Assembly: GCF_946221105.1 (NCBI RefSeq)
Contig: NZ_CAMICL010000068.1
Span: forward strand, 1-8,100
Direction: 5' to 3'
DNA from: an uncultured Corynebacterium sp.
GTDB taxonomy: Bacteria; Actinomycetota; Actinomycetes; Mycobacteriales; Mycobacteriaceae
Length of the DNA: 8,100 nt
In this document: positions 1 through 7,200 of the stretch, in pieces
Numbering within the stretch: position 1 is the stretch's first letter
Layout of the letters: every line of letters starts with the position of its first letter
The notes under the pieces: generated by a model
The model's database searches: none
What the model was told of the DNA's origin: nothing
What the model saw: the letters and a program-made list of their open reading frames with translations, nothing else
Program-made: the position numbers and the translations under genes

Positions 1-2
1 CG

Positions 3-431
3 CCCACCCCGCCCGTGCTGCAGGGCGACCAGCTCGGCCCGGAGGACGGGGAGACCGCGCAGCAGTACGCCCAGCGCGCCGCCGCGACCCTCGACCACGA
101 GGAGGCGTCTTTCGCACTCGTCACCTTTGCCCAGCCGCTCGGACCCGACGAAGCTGCCGCGGTACTCGAGCCCGCCCCGCGCGTGAGTGCGCTCGTGGTA
201 CCGGGGGTGGCTCCGGTGGTGGTGCCGGAGGCGTCGGTAGGCGCAATGCGTATCGACGTCCTCCGGTCCGCCACCGCCTCCCCAATCGCCGGAGCAGTGG
301 TGTTTGCCCCGCGCACGCAACTGGAGCGGATGAACGTCACGGACACAGTCCTTGCTGTGGAAATGCTGCCAGCGGATGCCGTGTGGGGAGCGTTTTCCAT
401 CACTACTTCCGCGACACGTGAGGGTGTATAG
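3..431 (+). CDS. C-terminal part of an unrecognised protein (5' end outside window)
   Basis: An open frame runs from the left edge to a TAG at 429-431. About 142 residues are visible. A GTG at 15 could be read as a start, but the frame is open upstream of it (Pro-Thr-Pro-Pro), and no Shine-Dalgarno sequence is seen in the few bases before it, so I treat the gene as truncated by the window edge. The visible protein is rich in Ala, Val, Pro and acidic residues. It begins with an acidic stretch predicted to be helical (about residues 10-40 after the GTG), followed by alternating hydrophobic segments that look like beta strands. There is no membrane segment, no obvious catalytic motif and no Cys. 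Codon use matches the neighbouring genes, so the frame is very probably coding. I do not recognise the family. It precedes the export operon in the same direction with a 51-base gap, and could be read through into it, but nothing else ties it functionally to the transporter. Confidence 0.62.
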   Translation, partial: PTPPVLQGDQLGPEDGETAQQYAQRAAATLDHEEASFALVTFAQPLGPDEAAAVLEPAPRVSALVVPGVAPVVVPEASVGAMRIDVLRSATASPIAGAVVFAPRTQLERMNVTDTVLAVEMLPADAVWGAFSITTSATREGV

Positions 432-432
432 T
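427..432 (+). promoter_or_regulatory. Candidate -10 element for the export operon
   Basis: The hexamer TATAGT matches the actinobacterial SigA -10 consensus (TANNNT, best TATAAT) and overlaps the stop codon of the upstream gene. A start of transcription near 439 would give a leader of about 44 bases to the TTG at 483. No good -35 is visible: a 17-base spacer lands on TACTTC at 404-409. Poor -35 elements are common in corynebacterial promoters. This is a single-motif prediction. Confidence 0.4.
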
Positions 433-471
433 TTGCGGAGTTGTACGCAGGCCCGTTTTGCACCGTTAGGC

Positions 472-477
472 AAGGAG
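472..477 (+). promoter_or_regulatory. Ribosome binding site that fixes the adaptor start
   Basis: AAGGAG lies five bases before the TTG at 483-485. It is the clearest Shine-Dalgarno sequence between 432 and 483. It supports starting the lipoprotein at this TTG rather than at the in-frame TTG at 441, which would put 14 extra residues, including a Cys, ahead of an otherwise standard lipoprotein signal peptide. Confidence 0.75.
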
Positions 478-482
478 AGCTC

Positions 483-2201
483 TTGACTTCCTCTACCGAA
501 AACTCGACCGGACACAAGCGTCTTACCCGCGCGGGGCTTGCGTTTGTGACAACCTCCGCGCTCTTCCTCGGCGCCTGCGGTTTCGGCGGAGGAGGCGACG
601 ACAGTGCTGAGGGGGCGGGCCTGAACCCCGGCGACTACACCGTGGCCACCAACGAGGGCGTGTCTGACAGTGTGGTGGTCAACGGCACGATCGAGCCGAT
701 CCGCTCGGTGAACATCTCCACCCCGGTGCAGTCCGAGGTGGAAAAGGTGGCAGTTAAGGCCGGCGACCGCGTGCAGCCGCAGCAGTTCTTGGCCTCCATG
801 AACTCCGAGCAGCTGGAGCGCCAGCTGGAGGTCCAGCAGAAGCAGCAGGCGAACGCGCAGGCCGACGCCCAGGCGCAGGTGGATCAGGCGCGCGCGGCGC
901 TCAATGCTCACCAGGAAAGCGTGAACAACGGCACCAACGAGGCCATCCGCGCAGCTCAGGCGCAGGTCAACCAGGCGCAGGCGGCGTACGACGCTGCCGT
1001 GGCCGCCAACGGCGGGCCCCGCATGATCAACCGCGGCATCGCGGCCGTCGAGCGCGCCGCCGGCGACATCTCCTCGAACCTGGGCATTAGGACAGCGCCC
1101 CCGGCCGCGCCGCAGGCACCGGCAGCACCGGCAGTGCCTGCTCCGGTTGCACCGGAGCAGCCCGGCCAGCCCGGCCAGCCCGGCCAGCTGAGCCCCGAGC
1201 AGCTCGCGCAGCTGACGGGGGAGAACGCTGGCGGTGGCGCCGGTGGTGGCGCTGCCGTGGGCGCGGGCATGAGCGTCGAGGAAGCTAGCGCGGCGCTGGA
1301 GGACGCGAAGGCCGGCCTGGCTGCTGCGCGTTCGGCAGCGGCGCAGGAAGGCAACCAGCTGCAGGCGCAGTTGGATTCCGCCACGCGCCAGGCGGAGACT
1401 GCACAGCTCGGTGACGGTGACGGCACCCTGGAGTACCAGGTGCGCGAGTCCACCATCTACGCCCCGATGGCGGGACTGGTCACCAGCGTGGACGTGCGCG
1501 AGGGCGACATCCCGCAGGGCAAGCTGCTCACCATCGCGGACGATTCCCGCTTGGTCATCCGCAGCGACGTGCGCGAATCGGACGTCCCCAACGTCAAGGA
1601 GGGCGACCGGGTGGAGTTCACCACCACCGCGACCGGCAAGAAGACGTTTAAGGGCCGCGTCACCCGCATCGCCCCGGCGTCCGATTCCGTCGCCAGCGGC
1701 AACGAGAACCCGATGCAAGGCATGAAGCAGCAGGGCAACAACAAGTCCAACGAGGTGACCTTCCCAGTGGAGATCGAGGTCACCGGCGACAAGGAAGGCC
1801 TGCTGCTCGGCGGCTCCGCCCGCGCGGAGATCATCACCGCCGAGGCGAAGGACGCGCTGAACGTGCCGCTGGACGCCGTCTACGGCGAGGACAACGACCA
1901 GAAGGTGCTCGTGCTGGCCACGGACGGCGACGACGCGACATCCGGCACCGTCGAGGAGCGCAAGGTGAAAACCGGCGCCTCCAACGACGTGGACGTCGCA
2001 GTCACCGGCGGCGAGCTGAAGCCGGGCGACATCGTGATCAACTGGCCGGACGAGTACCAGGGCCGCCTCGGCGAGACCGTGGAGATCACGGACCCGAACT
2101 TCAACGCGGACCAGGTGCGCCAGGCGCGGGAGAAGAAAGAGCGCACCACGGCCACGGTGACGGTCACCAGCACCCGTCGTGCCGCCGAGGGGCAGCAGTA
2201 G
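483..2201 (+). CDS. Lipoprotein membrane-fusion adaptor (MacA/HlyD family) of an ABC export system
   Basis: This 572-residue protein is the extracytoplasmic adaptor of a MacAB-like exporter. Residues 12-32 form a lipoprotein signal peptide: basic HKRLTR, a hydrophobic core, then the lipobox LGAC with Cys32 as the predicted lipidated residue. A Gly/Asp linker follows. Residues about 70-106 are the first half of a lipoyl-like domain (KAGDRV, then a Gln/Leu start to the hairpin). Residues about 107-197 are a Gln/Ala-rich helix, 203-262 a Pro/Ala/Gln/Gly-rich insertion, and 263-310 the returning helix. Residues 324-352 complete the lipoyl domain (IYAPMAGLVTSVDVREGD), 353-455 fit the beta-barrel, and 456-540 the membrane-proximal domain. 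A charged helix and Thr/Val tail end the protein. The start is TTG with AAGGAG five bases upstream. The stop abuts the ATPase start codon. The low-complexity insertion makes it longer than typical MacA proteins (about 370 residues in E. coli, from memory). Exported substrate is unknown; antibiotics, peptides or lipids are all possible. Confidence 0.88.
   Translation: MTSSTENSTGHKRLTRAGLAFVTTSALFLGACGFGGGGDDSAEGAGLNPGDYTVATNEGVSDSVVVNGTIEPIRSVNISTPVQSEVEKVAVKAGDRVQPQQFLASMNSEQLERQLEVQQKQQANAQADAQAQVDQARAALNAHQESVNNGTNEAIRAAQAQVNQAQAAYDAAVAANGGPRMINRGIAAVERAAGDISSNLGIRTAPPAAPQAPAAPAVPAPVAPEQPGQPGQPGQLSPEQLAQLTGENAGGGAGGGAAVGAGMSVEEASAALEDAKAGLAAARSAAAQEGNQLQAQLDSATRQAETAQLGDGDGTLEYQVRESTIYAPMAGLVTSVDVREGDIPQGKLLTIADDSRLVIRSDVRESDVPNVKEGDRVEFTTTATGKKTFKGRVTRIAPASDSVASGNENPMQGMKQQGNNKSNEVTFPVEIEVTGDKEGLLLGGSARAEIITAEAKDALNVPLDAVYGEDNDQKVLVLATDGDDATSGTVEERKVKTGASNDVDVAVTGGELKPGDIVINWPDEYQGRLGETVEITDPNFNADQVRQAREKKERTTATVTVTSTRRAAEGQQ
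1161..1187 (+). repeat. Three perfect tandem copies of a 9-bp unit inside the adaptor gene
   Basis: The unit CCCGGCCAG occurs three times without mismatch (1161, 1170, 1179). It is in frame and encodes Pro-Gly-Gln three times (residues 227-235), within the Pro/Gly-rich insertion of the adaptor. Nine-base units keep the reading frame if copy number changes, so the tract could vary in length between strains without breaking the gene. Confidence 0.9.
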
Positions 2202-2939
2202 ATGACGGAGGCTTCCAAGCACGGCGGCATGGCCGATTCCGGCCTGCTCATCGACATGCGCAATGTGGTCAAAACCTACAACGAGGGCGAACCCAGCGAG
2301 CTGACGGTGCTGCACGGAGTGGACTTCTACGCCGACCAGGGCGAGTTCGTCTCCATCGTAGGCCCGTCCGGCTGCGGCAAGTCCACGCTGATGAACCTGA
2401 TCGGCATGCTGGACAGGCCCACCGAAGGCGCCTACGCCTTCAACGGCGAGCCGGTCTACGCCAAGGAAGACAAGGAACTCGCGTCTTACCGCAGCAAGAA
2501 CATCGGCTTCATCTTTCAGAACTTCAACTTGATCGGCCGTATGGACGCGCTGCAGAACGTGGCCATGCCCATGATGTACGCGGGCGTGGAGCGCAAGGAG
2601 CGCGATGAACGCGCCGCTGAGCTGCTGGACCGGATGGGCATGGGCGACCGCCTGCACCACAACCCGAACGAGCTCTCCGGCGGCCAGAAGCAGCGCGTGG
2701 CCATCGCACGCAGCATGGCCAACGACCCGGACTTGCTGCTCGCGGACGAACCCACCGGCGCGCTGGACTCCAAGACCGGCCGCATGGTGATGGACTTGTT
2801 CCACGAGCTGAACCAGGATCTGGGCAAGGCCATCGTGTTCATTACCCACAACCCGGAACTCGCCGAAGAGACCGGCCGCGTGGTGGAAATGATGGACGGC
2901 CGCATCGCCGGCGTGCGTCAACCGGGAGGGGCGAGCTAG
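2202..2939 (+). CDS. ABC transporter ATP-binding protein, MacB/LolD-type
   Basis: This 245-residue protein is the cytoplasmic ATPase that powers the adjacent permease. All nucleotide-binding motifs are intact: Walker A GPSGCGKST at 54-62, Q-loop Gln106 in FIFQNFNL, signature LSGGQ at 158-162, Walker B LLLADEP at 178-184 with catalytic Glu183, D-loop ALDS at 187-190, and H-loop His216 in FITHNPEL. The pattern, including the FQNFNL Q-loop, is that of the MacB/LolD/FtsE-like group. Length is normal for a stand-alone subunit of this group; in E. coli MacB the ATPase and permease are fused, here they are separate. The ATG at 2202 directly follows the adaptor's TAG, with GAGGGG at 2187-2192 inside the adaptor gene as the likely ribosome binding site. 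An ATG nine codons later (2229) is an alternative, less supported start. The placement implies co-translation with the adaptor. Confidence 0.93.
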   Translation: MTEASKHGGMADSGLLIDMRNVVKTYNEGEPSELTVLHGVDFYADQGEFVSIVGPSGCGKSTLMNLIGMLDRPTEGAYAFNGEPVYAKEDKELASYRSKNIGFIFQNFNLIGRMDALQNVAMPMMYAGVERKERDERAAELLDRMGMGDRLHHNPNELSGGQKQRVAIARSMANDPDLLLADEPTGALDSKTGRMVMDLFHELNQDLGKAIVFITHNPELAEETGRVVEMMDGRIAGVRQPGGAS

Positions 2940-4208
2940 ATGAACATCCGCGAATCTATGCGGCTGGCCGTGTCCAGCCTGAACACCAACAAACTGCGCT
3001 CGCTGCTTACACTCCTGGGCATCATCATCGGCATCATGGCCGTGATCATCATCATGACGCTCGGCCGCGCCCTGGAAAACGACGTCATGGGCGGCCTTGA
3101 AGACGCCGGCACCACCACCTACCCGGTCATGATCCACGAACGCCCCGAGGAGGGCGAGGGCAGCGACGACCCGTTCGCGGGCTTCGGCATGGCCGGGCCC
3201 ACGGAAGAGCGCGACGGCATGAGCCTGGAGGACCTGGACGACCTGAGCGCCACCTTCGGCGACCGGGTCCGAGGAGTCGACATCGACATCTCCGGCCAGG
3301 GCGAGGCCAGCGACGGCGACAACTCCGTTTCCGTCGGCATCAACCCGGCGCTCACCGGATCGCTGGACCTGCGCAGCATGAAGGTGCAGTACGGCCGCGG
3401 GATTACGCAGGACATGCTCGACGGCCGCCGCCCGGTTGCGGTGGTTTCCCCAGAGTTGGTGGAGAAGCTTTTCAACGGCGATTCCGCCGCCGCCCTCGGC
3501 TCCCGCTTCGACGTGAACGTGGACGGCACTACCAGTGTGTTCACCATCGTCGGCGTGCTGGAACGGGCGGAGAAGGACCCCGCGTTCGGGCAAACCGCCG
3601 CCGCAGAGATCTTCATTCCGGCCACGGCCGCGGACCGGGTTGGGCTGGACGCCAGCTGGACCCCGTCGTTTAGCGTCCGCTCCTCACCCGAGGAAGACCC
3701 GGAGGTCTTCCGCGCAGACCTGCAGTCCTACCTGGACCGCAAGTACGCGGGCAACGAGGAGTACGAGGCTGAGGTTTTCGACATCTCCGCGAGTCTGGAG
3801 GGCCTAACCACGATCTTCCGCACGCTGTCCACGGTGCTGTCCGCCATCGGCGGCATCTCGCTGCTCGTCGGCGGCATCGGCGTGATGAACATCATGCTCA
3901 TCACGGTCACCGAGCGCACCCGCGAGATCGGTGTGCGCAAGGCCCTGGGTGCGACGCAGAACGACATCCGTGTGCAGTTCATCGTCGAGGCGATGCTGGT
4001 CTGCCTCATCGGCGGCATCATCGGTGTGATCCTCGGCGGCGCGATCGGCATGATCGCAAGCTCCGCGGTGCTGGACTTGACGTGGCCGCCGCTGAGCGCC
4101 GTGATTTTCGCGCTGCTGTTCTCGCTCGCGACAGGTGTGTTCTTCGGCGCGTACCCCGCTTCGAAGGCGGCGAAGATGCAGCCTATCGACGCCCTCCGGT
4201 ACGAATAA
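2940..4208 (+). CDS. ABC transporter permease, MacB-type (FtsX-like fold)
   Basis: This 422-residue protein is the membrane subunit of the exporter. The topology is the MacB pattern: one N-terminal membrane helix (about 21-41), a large extracytoplasmic domain (about 45-290, MacB_PCD type), then three helices (about 296-322, 350-375 and 384-403). After the second helix comes the conserved cytoplasmic coupling stretch TREIGVRKALGA (327-338), and the C-terminus ends with the family's YPASKAAKMQPIDALRYE. The extracytoplasmic domain carries an unusually acidic, Gly-rich stretch at about 68-93. MacB permeases work as dimers by a mechanotransmission cycle that drives substrate through the adaptor without moving it across the cytoplasmic membrane; that is family knowledge, not shown here. 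The ATG at 2940 immediately follows the ATPase TAG, with GGGAGGGG at 2924-2931 as ribosome binding site. The TAA at 4206-4208 is followed by no clear terminator. Confidence 0.92.
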   Translation: MNIRESMRLAVSSLNTNKLRSLLTLLGIIIGIMAVIIIMTLGRALENDVMGGLEDAGTTTYPVMIHERPEEGEGSDDPFAGFGMAGPTEERDGMSLEDLDDLSATFGDRVRGVDIDISGQGEASDGDNSVSVGINPALTGSLDLRSMKVQYGRGITQDMLDGRRPVAVVSPELVEKLFNGDSAAALGSRFDVNVDGTTSVFTIVGVLERAEKDPAFGQTAAAEIFIPATAADRVGLDASWTPSFSVRSSPEEDPEVFRADLQSYLDRKYAGNEEYEAEVFDISASLEGLTTIFRTLSTVLSAIGGISLLVGGIGVMNIMLITVTERTREIGVRKALGATQNDIRVQFIVEAMLVCLIGGIIGVILGGAIGMIASSAVLDLTWPPLSAVIFALLFSLATGVFFGAYPASKAAKMQPIDALRYE

Positions 4209-4229
4209 CCGCACTGGTTTTCGAGGGGA

Positions 4230-4258
4230 TTCGCGCGTGTCGGCGTGCCGTCTAAGAT
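4230..4258 (+). promoter_or_regulatory. Predicted dnaE1 promoter giving a leaderless transcript
   Basis: TAAGAT at 4253-4258 fits the SigA -10 pattern (TANNNT). TTCGCG at 4230-4235, 17 bases upstream, is a weak -35. Seven bases separate the hexamer from the ATG at 4266, so transcription would begin at or within a base of the start codon. Consistent with this, the stretch before 4266 has no AGGAG-like sequence. Leaderless mRNAs are frequent in corynebacteria and mycobacteria. Confidence 0.5.
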
Positions 4259-4265
4259 GAGCCGC

Positions 4266-7200
4266 ATGGCCAAAAAATCCTCCTTCGTGCACCTGCATAA
4301 CCACACCGAATTTTCCATGCTGGACGGCATGGCGAAGGTGGACATGCTCGCCGAAGAGGTGGTGCGCCAGGGCATGCCCGCGGTGGGCATGACCGACCAC
4401 GGCAACATGTTCGGCTCGAACGCGTTCTACCGCCGCATGGTGGATGCCGGTGTCAAGCCGATCATCGGCATTGAGGCGTACATGGCCCCAGAGTCCCGCT
4501 TCAACAAAAAGCGCGTGCTGTGGGGCACACCGGACCAGAAGCGTGACGACGTCTCCGCGTCCGGCGCGTACCTGCACCAGACCATGCTGGCGGAAAATGC
4601 GACAGGTTTGCGCAACCTGTTCAAGCTGTCGTCGTTGGCCTCCTACGAGGGGCAGCTGGGCAAGTGGCCGCGCATGGACGCGGAGCTGATTGCCGAGCAC
4701 GCCGACGGCATCATCGCCACCACGGGCTGCCCGTCGGGCGATGTGCAGACGCGCCTTCGCCTGGGCCAGTACGACTCAGCGCTGGAGGCGGCGGCGATGT
4801 GGCAGGACATCTACGGCAAGGACAACTACTTCCTGGAGCTGATGGACCACGGCCTGCACATCGAACGGCGCGTGCGCGAGGACCTGCTGCGCATCGGCCA
4901 AACGCTGGATCTGCCGCCGCTGGTGACCAACGACTGCCACTACGTGCTCGAATCCCAGGCGCCGGCGCACGAGGCGATGCTGTGTGTGCAGACCGGCAAG
5001 ACGCTGCTTGACCCGGACCGCTTCAAGTTCGACGGCACCGGCTACTACATCAAGCCCGCGGAGCAGATGCGCGAGCTGTGGGATTCCACGGTGCCGGACG
5101 GTTGCGACAACACGCTGTGGATCGCGGAGCGCGTCGGCGACTACGGGGAGCTGTGGGAGGAGCACCCGCACGATCGCATGCCGATCGCGGATGTGCCGGA
5201 GGGCCACACGCCGACCTCGTGGCTGCGCGAGGAAGTCCAGCGCGGGCTGGAGGATCGCTTCGACGGGGGAGAGGTGCCGGAGGAGTACCTCACGCGCGCG
5301 AGCTACGAAATCGACGTCATCGACATGAAGGGCTACCCGTCGTACTTCCTCATCGTGGCGGAGCTGATTAAGCACGCCCGTGAGATTGGCATCCGCGTCG
5401 GTCCGGGACGTGGCTCGGCCGCTGGTTCGCTGGTCGCGTACGCGTTGACGATCACCAACATCGACCCGATGGAGCACGGCCTGCTCTTCGAGCGATTCTT
5501 GAACCCGGAGCGCCCCTCCGCACCGGATATCGATATCGACTTCGACGACCGCCGCCGCGGCGAGATGATCACCTACGCCGCCGAGCGCTGGGGCGAGGAC
5601 AAGATCGCCCAGGTGATCACCTTCGGCACGGTGAAGACCAAGCAGGCGATCAAGGACTCGGCGAAGGTGAACTTCGGCCAGCCCGGCTTCCAGATGGCGG
5701 ACCGCATCAACGGCGCGCTGCCACCGGCGATCATGGCGAAGGACATTCCGCTGTCCGGCATCACCGACCCGGAGCACGAGCGCTACAACGAGGCCGCGGA
5801 GGTCCGCTCGCTCATTGAGACGGATCCGGACGTGGCCAAGATCTACGAAACCGCGCGCGGCCTCGAGGGTGTGGTGCGCCAGGCCGGTGTCCACGCGTGT
5901 GCCGTGATTATGGCGTCGGTGCCGCTGATGGAGCACATCCCGATGTGGAAGCGCCCGGCGGACGGCGCGATCATCACCGGCTGGGACTACCCGGCATGCG
6001 AGGCCATCGGCCTGCTGAAGATGGACTTCCTGGGCCTGCGCAACCTCACGGTGCTCGGCGACGCGTTGGAGAACGTGAAGAAAAACCGCGGCGAAACCAT
6101 CGACTTGGAGGCGCTGAACACCGACAATCAGGCGGTCTACGAGCTGCTCTCGCGCGGCGACACCCTGGGCGTGTTCCAGCTGGACTCGGGCGGCATGCAG
6201 GAGCTGCTCAAGCGCATGAAGCCGACAGGGTTCAACGATATTGTCGCCTCGCTGGCGCTGTACCGCCCGGGCCCGATGGGTGTGAACGCCCACTGGGACT
6301 ACGCGGACCGCAAGAACGGCCGCAAGCCGATCACGCCGATCCACCCGGAGTTGGAGGAGCCGCTCAAGGAGATCCTGGACGAGACCTACGGCCTGATCGT
6401 CTACCAAGAGCAGATCATGAACATCTCGCAGAAGGTGGCGAACTACACCGCTGGCCAAGCAGACGGCTTCCGCAAGGCCATGGGTAAGAAGAAGCCGGAG
6501 GTGCTGGCGAAGGAGTACGAAACGTTTTCCGCCGGCATGTTCTCCAACGGCTACTCCAAGGAGGCCGTGGATGCGCTGTGGGGCACGATCGAGCCGTTCG
6601 CGTCGTACGCGTTCAACAAGTCCCACGCCGCGGGTTACGCCCTAGTGTCCTACTGGACGGCCTACATGAAGGCGAACTACGCCGCCGAGTACATGGCGGC
6701 GCTGCTGACCTCTGTGGGCGATAAGAAAGACAAGTCCGCGATCTACCTGTCGGACTGCCGCCACCTTGGCATCAGCGTGCTGCAGCCGGACATCAACGAG
6801 TCTGAAGAGAACTTCATGGCTGTCGGCGAGGACATCCGCTACGGGCTTGCCGCCGTGCGCAACGTCGGTGTGGAAGTGGTGGAGTCCATCAAGAAGACCA
6901 GGAAGGAAAAGGGGGCCTTCACCAGCTTCTCCGACTACCTGGACAAGATCGAGCTGGCAGCCTGCAATAAGCGAATCACAGAATCGCTGATCAAGGCTGG
7001 CGCGTTCGACTCGCTGGAGCACCCGCGCAAGGGGCTGATGCTCATCCAGGAAGACGCCGTCGACTCCGTCCTCGCCACAAAGAAGGCGGCGGACAAGGGG
7101 CAGTTCGACCTCTTCGCCGGTTTCGGTGGGGAAGACGGCGCCGACAACTCCGCGTTCACCATCGAAGTGCCCGACGATGAATGGGACCGCAAACACAAAC

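Noticed and set aside
414..427. ACAC/GTGT inverted repeat beside the candidate -10 element
   Set aside because: Four-base arms with a six-base loop are expected by chance in this sequence, and no regulator gene is nearby.
441..482. Longer adaptor start at TTG 441
   Set aside because: No good ribosome binding site precedes it at the right spacing, and it adds 14 residues ahead of a standard lipoprotein signal peptide. TTG 483 has AAGGAG five bases upstream.
956..1456. Minus-strand open frame opposite the adaptor's low-complexity region
   Set aside because: An Ala/Pro/Ser-rich mirror of the Gln/Ala/Gly-rich adaptor sequence, with no motif of its own.
4209..4252. Possible terminator between the permease gene and dnaE1
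   Set aside because: I could find no convincing stem with a following T-run; the GC-rich CGCG and CGGCG pieces do not form a stable hairpin by eye.
4245..4265. Longer dnaE1 starts at GTG 4245 or ATG 4257
   Set aside because: Neither has a ribosome binding site, both would overlap or precede the candidate -10 element, and family similarity begins at the Met at 4266.
3804..4700. 298-residue minus-strand open frame across the permease-dnaE1 boundary
   Set aside because: His/Arg/Ala-biased shadow translation spanning two well-supported genes and the gap between them.
5526..5537. Perfect 12-bp palindrome GATATCGATATC
   Set aside because: It encodes Asp-Ile-Asp-Ile of the invariant catalytic motif PDIDIDF, so protein constraint explains it.
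4776..6626. 616-residue minus-strand open frame opposite dnaE1
   Set aside because: It is the antisense shadow of a high-GC coding gene. Its translation is Arg/His/Leu/Val-rich with no domain, and the plus strand encodes an unmistakable DnaE.
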